Positions 35,709-45,912 of a DNA stretch of 64,000 nt are shown here, in pieces. The notes beneath the pieces were generated by a model that did not search any database, had not been told where the DNA came from, and saw only the letters and a program-made list of their open reading frames with translations. The first letter of the stretch is position 1. Every line of letters starts with the position of its first letter. This DNA comes from Pontederia crassipes. Taxonomy: Eukaryota; Streptophyta; Magnoliopsida; Commelinales; Pontederiaceae. The stretch is from NCBI GenBank assembly GCA_030549335.1, contig CM060196.1, forward strand, positions 16,946,501-17,010,500, given 5' to 3'. The position numbers and the translations under genes were made by a program.

Positions 35709-35711
<3 letters not shown>

Positions 35712-36907
35712 TCAAGAATGTAAATGCAAATGTTCTTTGCTGCTTGGGCATTATTTGGTATTGATGTTGGTAAATGTCCAGTGGACATGTTCAAAATTTT
35801 CAATAAAAATGGTGGTTTTTCATTTATATGACTTGCCAAGCATCAACTTTCTTCTTATTCAACCTATGTTTTAATTTGGATCAAAATGAATTTCGTCATT
35901 ATCTCTTTTTATTTTTTAATATTTGATGATGAAAAGAAAGATTCAGTTGAATTGGTCGACATTTATTTCCCTCTCGCATACTCTCCAAAGCTACATAAAA
36001 ATAATAATTAGTTGATGAGTGTAGGGCTACGGGTAGTGAGTGGATTAAAGTGAAATGTAAGAAATATTAAAATGGAATGAATGTGCAAGTTTTAAAAATT
36101 CTTAGCCTTTACAAATATGTAAGTGCACACATAATGTAGTGCCTTGGGATATCAGATTCTCAAAAAATTCGAAGTTTAAAACTTAGACAAATAAATATTA
36201 ACAAGACTAAGGAAATGAGCAACCAAAGATGACTAATTTGTAACAAAAAACTATAAATGAAAATGTTTTTTTTTGTATTTTAGTTAAGGATGAAAAAAGA
36301 ATTATACAAAAAGTAATAAGTTTTAAAATAGTTAGAAAAAAGTTTTCTATGAATGGAAGGTTCCTTATATGAGATTATTGCACAAACCTGTAAAAGATTC
36401 ACTTTATGGATTCTAACAATATTGAAAATGACATAATCCTACATAAATAGGTTGAAGATTTTGGACAAAAACCTCTGACTTAATGTCCTGAACAAAAAAT
36501 ATAATTCCTCAATATTTACTTTAACTCATGGTTCATAAGACTTCAACTCACAAGAGTCATATTCATTCTTGAATCCTTAATAATTCACAAATCTAAAGAG
36601 TAATAACTAATTTCTACTTCTCATATCATAACTAAGCACAAAGGAAACTTCTTGATTCCACAGTATGACGCATTTATTATACTATCACTCATATATTCAC
36701 ACAGCATCAAGTCTGATTCTAGATTACAAAAACGAGATAAGATCATCTCTTCTCAGTTTGATAAAAATAGTCATAAACTCAGCCATCACTTCAACCCATA
36801 TTATTAAAAGCCCATCACAAAATCAGATTAAAAACTTAACAAAGACAACTATTGCATTAAAAATAAGATTCCAACATCATCTCAAAACAATCCTCTAAGT
36901 TACAACC

Positions 36908-36909
<2 letters not shown>

Positions 36910-36962
<53 letters not shown>
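36910..36962. repeat. (AT)n microsatellite
   Basis: About 50 bp of uninterrupted AT dinucleotide, directly followed by a GC-rich hairpin-forming block. Confidence 0.95.
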
Positions 36963-36964
<2 letters not shown>

Positions 36965-37255
36965 CCCCCGTTTTCCCTACGCCGAAGCGCAAGGAAAAGG
37001 GAGGAGGGGCGACGTTCCAGAGGAACATATCGCCCCTCATTTTTTATTTATAATTTTAAAATATTTTTTATTTTTAAATGATGCCACATCGATCAATTAC
37101 TCGCGTAAAGAAAAGAAAAAATCATCGCATGAACGCCACGTCAATTGGGAACCGAAAAATGATCGATTCAAAAGAGCAATTGGTGAAATAAGTTAAAAAA
37201 TGGACGACAGTCTAGGTACAAAATGAAGTTAGAGAATAGCGCTAAAATATGTCAA
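36963..37255. repeat. GC-rich hairpin plus AT-rich tail, dispersed-repeat candidate
   Basis: CGCCCCCGTTTTCCCT at 36963 can pair with AGGGAGGAGGGGCG at about 36999, and ATATCGCCCC recurs at 37028. An AT-rich tail follows, holding TCTAGGTACAAAATGAAGTT at about 37212. The same order (GC-rich block, TTTTTATTTTTAATTATTT, then TTTAGGTACCCAAAAAATGAAGTT near 20367) is seen inside the Copia insertion around 20140-20420. Confidence 0.4.
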
Positions 37256-37629
37256 AATTTGAGATTATTTAATAAAATTTATCGTTTAATTCAATAATGT
37301 TTACTTTTTATACAAGAATATTGTATGTTTTCCATAATTATGAAGCTGACGCTTCTAACCATGTTAATTGGAAAATATTTTAATCTCATTAATTTATGAT
37401 TATGCCAATATTTCTATTGTGCTGTTTTGTGTCAATCTGTATTAATAAATTGCATACGATGTACTATAATAAGATATTGCATTTGAAGGGAAAAATATAC
37501 ATTGGGCAAATATTTTAGAATAATGTATTTTATTGTTTTAATTCAAATGAAAATAATTTATTTTTCTCTTGACAAATATTGAATGTTTCTAAGTAAAATA
37601 AGGCGACCCAACAGAACAAGACCGTCAAA

Positions 37630-38050
37630 GTGTGGCGTAATTTAAGTAGTTTATATCACATCTTTTTAAGAATATATAATTATTTTAAGTTATAAAATTC
37701 CGTGAAAATATTTGATTAAACTTATAAGTAGTTTTAATTTTTTTACTTATTTGATAATTAAAAAAGAGAGTTCATAAATATTTTTACCTATTTATAAGTT
37801 TGAAAAAAAGTTGGAGCATCTCAACTTATTTTGTATAGAAAAAAATGATCAATAAATATATTGTTTTGCTATTAAAATATGCATAACTTCTTTCCACAAG
37901 GTCTAAATTTTTTGGTCATTTAATTACAATAATTACTTATAATTTTTTATTACTAAACACATAAATACTTATTTTTAAATTAATTTTAGCCATTAAACTG
38001 ATAATCAACATCTCAATTTATTAACTATTTTGTATCAACTAAATCGCCTA
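37630..38050 (+). repeat. dispersed AT-rich repeat, copy 1
   Basis: Shares with 45530-45912 a chain of phrases in the same order: CTTATAAGTnnnTTTAA, ATTAAAAAnAGAG, CTCAACTTATTTTGT, ATCAATnAATnTATT, AAAATATGCATAA, TTTTTTnGTCATTT, TTATAATTTTTTATTA, AAATnAnTTTTA. It looks like a non-autonomous DNA transposon of about 400 bp. Confidence 0.65.
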
Positions 38051-39546
38051 TGGGTATATGATATATAAACTTAAAAAACACAATATTGTAATATTGAGAA
38101 AAATGTATATGAGAGGAGAGTAATCCATTTAGATTTTAGATTTCGAGAAGGGAGACAAATAAGCATAATTTATTAAAATACAATTTTAAAAAATATGCGA
38201 TTATATACTAAAATACTAATAAGAGGAATTAACATATCGTTTTGTGTTATCATGATCACTATATGTTATGTGACGTTTTGGATCGATTAATCACATAACC
38301 ATAAACTATGTATCATACTCAACTTGTTTAAATAATAATGATACACGTTGTCGAAGTAATAAAAAAACGATTAATGTAGAGACCTTGATTTTTTTTCCCT
38401 TCCAAAGCTATATTAATTTTTTAAAATATTAATTTTTTGTTGAAAATATTAATAATATCAATAGGAGATTTGAGCCCCAAGATATAAAAAGATTAAGAAG
38501 CTTCACATTTTAAAAATCAATCAGGTGACAAATAAATCTCCTTGCCACTTCCTAATGCCGCCCTAAAAATCATGGAGACCGCTGGAGGAGCTGCTCCTCT
38601 TCTGATATTTGGCGAGCAGATGCTCCTTTTCTGATCCCCGCCGGCCGTCGCCTGGTACCACGCAGAACGTCGGAACGAGAGGTATGAATAGGCAGATCAA
38701 CTTCTATTTTTCAGTTGTCCAGCATCTCTTTGTAGACCTTGGTTTATTGGGGATGCAAATTGTTGATGCAAACTGCTTCTATTAATCACTTTTGGATCTG
38801 TGAGGTGGCATGATCTTTCACCTATTTGTTGAAATGTTCCTTAGTTTGAACATGCAATCTGTGAGCTACAAGGAATTCTTGAAAAAGACACCCCCTTTTC
38901 TTGTACTACTTTTTAGTTGACCAGCAATACTCATCGTAGATCTTGATTTCATCAAGAATACAAAGCACGGCTCTGGATTTTGTGAATGTGAGAAGTTTAG
39001 ATGCTGTTTGGTCCGTGTCAAGATATACTATATATGTAAACATTTTTAATATTTGTTAATAAACGATGTTAAAAGATGGATAATTTGCAATCCAATAAAA
39101 ACTTGTCACGTGCAATTGATAGTAAACTTATCCACTTCCTGTATGGATTACAATGAGGTTATTTTTTTTGAGAAGGATTACAATGAGGTTATAGACTGAA
39201 ATGCATGTATCATCTTAATGATGATAGTATTAGGAGCTACAATCTTAAACATTGAGCACTATTTTACCATATCAGATGCGTCTGTGGGACAAATTATTTT
39301 CAATTGAATACATATTGATGACTGCATTTGTTCCATAGTATATCTTTATCTCGTATTGATGAAATGTGTAATTTCACATGACAACATTATCATTCTGCTA
39401 TTCTTCTTAAGCTTCCCATAAAAGATGCCCTTTGACTTTCATCAGTCCCCATCCAAAGGATTCCAGTTCCTGCTCAACAAGAGAGTTTTTTTCTGAAACG
39501 GTTCAACAAGAGAGTTATTACGGCTGCAGCATCCAAAAAGTTGGTT
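38051..39546. other. spacer upstream of the PPR gene
   Basis: A short GC-richer patch at 38570-38690 holds a 20-codon reading frame (ATG at 38571) followed by GAG|GTATGA, a donor-like sequence. It may be a non-coding first exon of a transcript reading rightward into the PPR or phosphorylase gene. The remainder is AT-rich. Confidence 0.35.
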
Positions 39547-41487
39547 ATGTCATCTTCCACCCTCCTGCGCGCACTCAGCCATACCTGGTCCATCAGACAA
39601 GGTAAGGTCATCCATTGCAAGTTGATGATCTCAGGATGTGGCACTGATGTCCATGTGAATAACCATCTGATACTGATGTATGCAAAGTGTGGTTTCTTCG
39701 ATGATGCTTGTCATTTGTTCGATCATATGCCTCAAAAGAATGCCTTTTCATGGACCATTCTGATATCAGGGTATTCTGCATGTGGTCCTCCAGCAGAGGC
39801 AATCTCTGCTCTTAGAATGATGGCTTCAGCAGGTTTCAATCCCGACCGTCAAACCTATTTCAATGTTCTTTCAGCTTGTACCAGCATTAGGGCATTGAGG
39901 AGCGGAAGGGAAATCCACGGGAGGTTTTATCGGTTGGACGAAGATGTGACAAGTTGCTTCATGAGTAATTTGTTAGTTAATATGTATGCGAAATGTGGAA
40001 TGATCCATCTTGCACAGAGAGTGTTCAATGGAATTATTCAGCCCAGTTTGGTTTCTTGGTGTTCAATAATTTTGGGATACTCTCAATGCGGAGACAGTCT
40101 GGAGGCTTTACGGCTTTTCTTACGAGCATGGGAGAAGGGTATGAAGGTTAATGAATTCATTATTGCTAATGTGTTGGGTGCTTGTTCTAAGTTGGGTTAT
40201 CTGATGTTTGGGAAGCAATTGCACTGTCATGTGGTCAAGAGTGGTAATGGATGTGATCCATATGTTCAAGCAGGGATCTTGAGCATCTATGTGAGGTGCG
40301 ACGAGTTGGAATTGGCTTGGAAATTCTTTTCTGAATTGCATGAGCCAGGGTTGGTATCTTGGGTTGCCCTGATTGGTGGATGCATACAAGAGGGCAAAGA
40401 GCAGAAGGCTATTGCACTCTTTAGAAAGTTACACTATTCTGGCATGAAACCTAATGAGCATGTTTTACCTTTGGCTCTTGTTGCATGTTCTAGCATGGTT
40501 AGTATAGATGGAGGCAGACAACTGCATTCACTTATTATAAAACTAGGTTTCAGAATGGTTGCACATGTGGGCAATGCAGTCCTAGATTTGTATGCAAAGT
40601 GTGGTATGATGTGTGAATCTTTAAAGTTATTTGAAGAAATGGAAGAAAGAGATGTCGTAACGTGGAATTCCATGATTGCTAGTCATGTCAATCTGAATGA
40701 TTATGTGGGAGTTGTAAGGCTCCTTAAACAGATGTTGCTTCAAGGTCTCAAGCCAGATATGTACACCTACTCGAGTATGTTGAATCTTTTTGCTGATTTA
40801 CCAGCGATAGGGTGGGGTCAGCAGATTCATAACTGTGTAATTAAAGCTGAACTTGATAAACATACAATAATTGGAACTGCTCTTATAGACATGTATGCAA
40901 AGTGTGGAAAATTGAAATATGCTCGTAAAGTTTTTGATAAACTACCAGTTAAAAATTTAGTCTCATGGAATAGCATGCTTGTTGGGTATGCTCAAAATGG
41001 GTTTGCGAGAGAAGCATTAGAAATATTTAGCATGATGCAGATGAGAAATGTCAAACCAAGTGATGTAACATTCATTGGAATTCTATCTGCTTGTGCCCAT
41101 GCAGGTCTTGTGGAACAAGGTCAGGCCTTCTTCGATCAGATGAAAGAAAATGGAATTATTGCAAGGATTGATCATTTTGCATGTATGGTGGATCTTTTTG
41201 CAAGGTCTGGACAGATAGAAGTGGCATATGACTTCATAAGTGACATGCCTATGAAACCAAATAAAGTCATTTGGCGCAGTCTTCTGTCTGGATGTAGAAC
41301 ACACGGAGATTTCCGAATAGGAATACTTGCTGCTAGACAGATTTTGACTCTCGATCCTGAAGACATTGCTGCTCATGTCATGCTATCTAATGCCTATGCA
41401 CAAGCTGATATGTGGGATGAAAGGTCGGAAATGAGGGATAGCATGAAGACAGGATTGGAGAAGGCCCCGGGATGGAGCCGGATTTAG
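39547..41487 (+). CDS. pentatricopeptide repeat protein, PLS class with E motif
   Basis: Single exon, 646 residues from the first in-frame ATG (39547); an in-frame TGA lies upstream near 39493. Repeats of P, L and S types fill residues about 20-560, seen as recurring cores such as LILMYAKCGFFDDACHLFD, LLVNMYAKCGMIHLAQRVF, LIDMYAKCGKLKYARKVFD and SWNSMLVGYAQNGFAREAL. The C-terminus (from about 560, PNKVIWRSLLSGCRTHGDF) is an E motif that stops at GWSRI, just before the E+ and DYW parts. PLS-class PPR proteins bind organellar RNA and specify C-to-U editing sites; those lacking DYW recruit it from partners. The N-terminus enters the repeats at once and shows no clear transit peptide, so an upstream exon may be missing. 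No lesion is seen in the exon. Confidence 0.92.
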   Translation: MSSSTLLRALSHTWSIRQGKVIHCKLMISGCGTDVHVNNHLILMYAKCGFFDDACHLFDHMPQKNAFSWTILISGYSACGPPAEAISALRMMASAGFNPDRQTYFNVLSACTSIRALRSGREIHGRFYRLDEDVTSCFMSNLLVNMYAKCGMIHLAQRVFNGIIQPSLVSWCSIILGYSQCGDSLEALRLFLRAWEKGMKVNEFIIANVLGACSKLGYLMFGKQLHCHVVKSGNGCDPYVQAGILSIYVRCDELELAWKFFSELHEPGLVSWVALIGGCIQEGKEQKAIALFRKLHYSGMKPNEHVLPLALVACSSMVSIDGGRQLHSLIIKLGFRMVAHVGNAVLDLYAKCGMMCESLKLFEEMEERDVVTWNSMIASHVNLNDYVGVVRLLKQMLLQGLKPDMYTYSSMLNLFADLPAIGWGQQIHNCVIKAELDKHTIIGTALIDMYAKCGKLKYARKVFDKLPVKNLVSWNSMLVGYAQNGFAREALEIFSMMQMRNVKPSDVTFIGILSACAHAGLVEQGQAFFDQMKENGIIARIDHFACMVDLFARSGQIEVAYDFISDMPMKPNKVIWRSLLSGCRTHGDFRIGILAARQILTLDPEDIAAHVMLSNAYAQADMWDERSEMRDSMKTGLEKAPGWSRI

Positions 41488-42250
41488 GTAATTAGTAAGA
41501 AAAGTTATTGATCTATGGAGGAAGAAACATAACTATATGGAGTTGCATCAACGTGACAGAGGAAGTTATTTCTTTCTGCATTTTGGGTACACAAGCATAT
41601 GATTCATAAGAACAAAAATGAAAATTGATACAGCAACACAGGGGGCTTCATATCACATTGTCCACTTTTCACTCCTTAACTTGCAAGATTGAATGACACG
41701 CAATTAACACACCACTAAATTAGGAACACATTCGAGATCAGTTCTTGAAGAGGTTCCAACATCTAGGTCTTTGGTTTTGGAATGACTTTTACCTTGAGAA
41801 ATTTCTGATTTTAACTTTCAGCAGAATACACACTAAATCAGATCTTTGTGCTTCTGGCTACGGGTTGGTTCCAATGGTTATAACTCAGTTATTGATTGTA
41901 TATGCAATTTAGTTTTCTTCGTAGGAAGTCATTTAAATGGATATGATAAGAGTTAATAGAAACCAGTGTCATGGATTAACACCTTTCGAAAAACAATGTC
42001 ATAGTTTAACATAAGTCACATTCCCTTAGGCCTTAATTGTCTTTTGTAGAAGGAATTTTACATCCTCTCTTTGGAATGGAAGCAATAAAATTAATCCGAG
42101 GTGCAAAGCTCACAGAACAAATTTCCATATGTAACAGGAGCAGGTCATCAACTGTCCTAAGACTTTCAGAAATAGAAAGGAAATCATTTGAGAATGAGTT
42201 AACTTGGCCTCGTGGGTAAAGAAGCAGTCACGCCTCAAAAGACTTTATTG
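41488..42250. other. short spacer between PPR and phosphorylase genes
   Basis: Holds the PPR 3' UTR and the leader of the next gene. A 60-codon frame at 42037-42219 (MSFVEGILHPLFGME...) sits in the leader region. Relatives of the phosphorylase carry a regulatory upstream ORF, but I cannot match this one to it. Confidence 0.4.
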
Positions 42251-44259
42251 ATGCAATCTGAAAACCAAAAAATGGAAACAAACGTCGAAACTTCTGTCCA
42301 CACAAATATAGGACAGAAGAAAGGGTGTAACTGTAATCGTCTCTCCAAATGTTGCCTTCTTCATGGTATGTAAACTTTTCCTACACCAACTTCTCATGTC
42401 AACGTAGTGTAGTGCATACATTTACTGATCATGAGATGTTAAAATGCAGAATGCATTATAGTGGCACAGTAAGTCAGACTACTCCAGTTCGCTTGGTTAC
42501 ACTAGTCGTAATGTCATGAACATGAAAGACGAAGATTTCTGTTCTCTGAGCTTGAATTCTCATAACTCATTGGGCAGGTGCCCAGCTTCCTCTCTATTGT
42601 TTCAGCAAGATGGACAAGGGCCTTGGTTGCTCCTCAGTGAAGAATGAATCTAGATTGTCCTTCCTTGATATACTTTTTAAAGAGGTATTATGCTTGTGTA
42701 TATTAGATGTTGACAGCATTGCCACCACCACTAACTTGTTTTTACTTTATTAGTCCAGTGGGAAGACCGCAAGATTAAAGGACTGTTCCACCACGATATT
42801 ACTGTCTGTCATTCTAAGGTCTGTACTTTTTTTCTTTTGCTTCCTGTGCGGTCTTATTTTCATTTGCACCTACCAATTCTATACTTGTACGGACTAAAAT
42901 GCATTTTATATTTGCATATGATAACTCGTAGGTACTTCCAGGAAAAAACAGATTTATAGTACATCTAATTGAAGGTCGTGATCTCAAGAAACGACCAACT
43001 GAATTCAGGATTGACAAAGTCCTGCAGCCTTTTGATGGAGAAAAGTTCAACTTCACTAAGATTGGGCAAGAGGAGGCTCTCTTTCGTTTTGAGAATAGTG
43101 AGAATGATACTAGTGCCCAATACTCTTCATGTGCTACAATTTCACCTACCGACTCCCCAAGTGTCATTGCAATCAATGTTCGTTAATTGTTGTCAGCAAC
43201 TTCTGTCCGATGTTCCAATAGAGAAATCTTAAATACATTTAAACTTGTAGGTGAGCCCAATTGGTTACTGTCATGTGCTTCTGATACCTCGCATATTGGA
43301 CTGTCTGCCACAAAGGATTGATCATCAGAGCTTCTTACTCGCTGTTTATATGGCAAAAGAGGCTGAAAACCCCTTCTTTAGAATGGGTTTTAACAGCCTA
43401 GGCGGTTTTGCCACCATAAATCATCTGCATTTCCAGGTTGATAACGTCTTGTATTATTTTATCTTGGATCTTTCTATGGAGGTCTCAGCTGATTATTCTT
43501 GCCTTTCTTTAAGAAAATATTTGTAATCTCCTGGTGGCAGGTTACTACCTCAAAGAAACATTCCCAGTGGAAAAGGCTGCCATTCAAATGGTTATAACTC
43601 TTGAAAGTGGTATAAGGATATATGAACTGGTGAATTATCCTGTAAGAGGTCTTGTTTTTGAAGGTGGAACCTCCCTGCAAGAACTATCTGATAATGTCTC
43701 CGAGGCCTGCATATTTTTACAAGATAATGAAAAGCCATACAATGTCCTCATCTCTGATTCTGGCAAACGCATTTTCCTCTTGCCACAGGTAATTTCAGAT
43801 CATCCCAATTCTTGAAACGTTGCTTTCATCATGCATGTTTTTTTTTCTTAACTAAAAGTAGTGCATGAGCCCTAAGTCTTTCTTGAACAAGACAAATGTG
43901 AGTGACTGAGGCCCCAGACGCTCGTTTTTTACATGTCAGATGCCACAAGTAAATAACTCCTCTTCTCTTTGGTAATTCAGTGTTATGCTGAAAGACGAGT
44001 GTGTGGAGAAGTAAGCCAAGAAATGCTTGAAACACAATTGAACCCCGCTGTATGGGAGCTCAGTGGCCATCTGGCATTGAAGCGTCGGAAGGACTACGAG
44101 GAAGCGACAGAGGAGAAAATAAGCAGGTTCTTGGGTGAAACAACACTGTCATCGACCCTGTTCGAAGAGTTGAAGCACTGCATCTTGAAAATCCTCTCTA
44201 ATAAATCCAATGCAGTTGGCATGGAAAGAGAGAAAGTGGGCGCAACAACACAGGAATGA
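42251..44259 (+). pseudogene. VTC2: GDP-L-galactose phosphorylase (VTC2-like), one-base lesion at exon 6
   Basis: Exons: 42251-42365, 42578-42684, 42759-42818, 42932-43177, 43251-43436, 43541-43788, 43981-44259. Characteristic segments: GCNCNRLSKCCLL, AQLPLYCFSK, LSFLDILFKE, WEDRKIKGLFHHDIT, LKKRPTEFRIDKVLQPFDG, FNFTKIGQEE, LLIPRILDCLPQRID, the HIT-type INHLHFQ at about 232-238, YNVLISDSGKRIFLLPQ, LNPAVWELSGHLALKRRKDY. The enzyme commits GDP-L-galactose to ascorbate synthesis. All introns are GT-AG and in phase except that exon 6 has 248 bp where 249 is needed. The only AG acceptor gives GTTACTACC (stop after 18 codons), whereas the conserved YYL...FPVEKA frame is one base off. A base was lost just after the acceptor, or the sequence has an error. 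Without it the protein would be 413 residues, close to family length. Confidence 0.85.
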
Positions 44260-45529
44260 CTCTTCTCGTAAGAGCATTTTATAGTTTCAAAATAGAACAA
44301 AACTATTGGGACACTGATAGCTGTGCTATTATATTATAAATTAAAATTGAAATCTGATACTTCCTCTGATGAAGGTGCTACTGCCAATATAAATGGAAAT
44401 TTTTTTTGCTGAATTAGCTGCAAGCATAGAACGGTGACCAGCTTGAAGTTACAGGAAATGCTGAGGGGGTTTCGTTTCTACGTTCTGCGAGGGTGAGCAA
44501 AAACAAATTGGTCAGGATCTCAATATCCAGATCCCAGAAATAGAAAATAAACATCGCATGTTTGGATTTTGCACTGGGAAAAAAGTTTATAGCTTGAACA
44601 TGGAAGAATTTTTGTTCATCATCGATAAATTTTTTATAGGTGATGAACGGAGATGCTTCTTGGGTCGCACTGCCCCAACCTTATAGTTGTTTCATGAAAT
44701 AAATAGGGCTTCTGGCCTGTTTCGCCTAAAAGGCCGAAAAGTCACCTTGTAATAATAAAAAAAGACTCCTTAATGAAGTTATTTATCTTTTTAAAAAAGT
44801 AGCACTTCATCCCTTTGGGAAGGGTTCGAGTTTTTTTTGGATGAAAATATAGTTCTAGGAAATCTTTTTCTGATTTTAATTTTGATTGGCAACTAGAAAA
44901 AAAAATTAGTCGATGGAAAATATTTTTCGCATGGTTAAAAAATTATATACAACCTTGGGGAAGTGTTTTTCCTCTCCTTTCGAAGAGGAAGACCATTCTG
45001 CTTTCTCAAGATAAAATATAATTAATGTGTTTTTACATTAACATTTATTATAGAACCAAGTGGCAAAAGAATTTTACCAAAACTCCACTGGTCCACCCAG
45101 AGTGACTTTAATATCATAGCGTTATCATATTTTCATATAGTTAATATATCTCTCATGATCTATACATGTGAGATTAATTCAACTTGAACTGTTGGAAACA
45201 ATTTTTTTATCAGAAATTATTTTCCTGTAAATATTTACTTGAAAAGAATCCCTTATTCAGTAGAAAGCAGAGAGCCTGAAAAGCTGAATTTTCAAAAAGC
45301 AGCGAGCAAGTTTGTCGGTGTAATGGTAGATTAGTTTGATGACACAGTTAAGATACCGTTTGTGCCTGTCTTTAAGAAATATCCAAAAGTAATACTGCTA
45401 TGTCTGAGAATCTTCTACATTCTACTATTTGGCTTCCACTGATTTCTATTCTTCAGTACTTTTTTCGTCTTTCCTCCTAGTCTTGTAGGATTCACATTCA
45501 GTCACCTACAATATCTTTTGAAATTAAGT
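44260..45529. other. 3' flank of phosphorylase gene and AT-rich spacer
   Basis: 3' UTR-like sequence near 44260-44760, then AT-rich DNA with no coding signal. Confidence 0.4.
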
Positions 45530-45912
45530 GATATCTTTTGCTAAGCTTATAAGTCAGTTTAAATAATTTATAGATAGTTTTAAATTTTCTATCTGTTTGA
45601 TATTTAAAAAGAGATATGATAAAAAAAAAGTGGGAAGAACTCAATTTATTTTGTGTGAGAAAAAAAAATCATGATCATGATCAATGAATGTATTATTTTA
45701 TTTTTAAAATATGCATAATTTTTATTCCCATATTTTTTTATTATAATATTAAGAATTTTTTAGTCATTTGATTAAAATAATAAGTTATAATTTTTTATTA
45801 TCAAATACGTAAGTAATTAGTCTTAAAATCAGTTTTAACTATAAAATTATTAATAATATCTTGACTTATCAATTATTTTATATGAGTTAAGTCAAATTGG
45901 TCCTAAACAGTA
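45530..45912 (+). repeat. dispersed AT-rich repeat, copy 2
   Basis: Second copy of the repeat at 37630-38050, same orientation. Near the ends CTTATAAGTCA (about 45547) and TTGACTTATCAA (about 45871) form a weak inverted pair, which supports a small DNA transposon. Confidence 0.65.

Noticed and set aside
35600..35839. 79-codon minus-strand frame with an isoleucine/tyrosine run
   Set aside because: It is the translation of the (TA)n microsatellite.
42037..42219. Conserved regulatory upstream ORF of the phosphorylase gene
   Set aside because: Such ORFs exist in the family, but I could not match this sequence to the known one, so it is noted only as an open frame.
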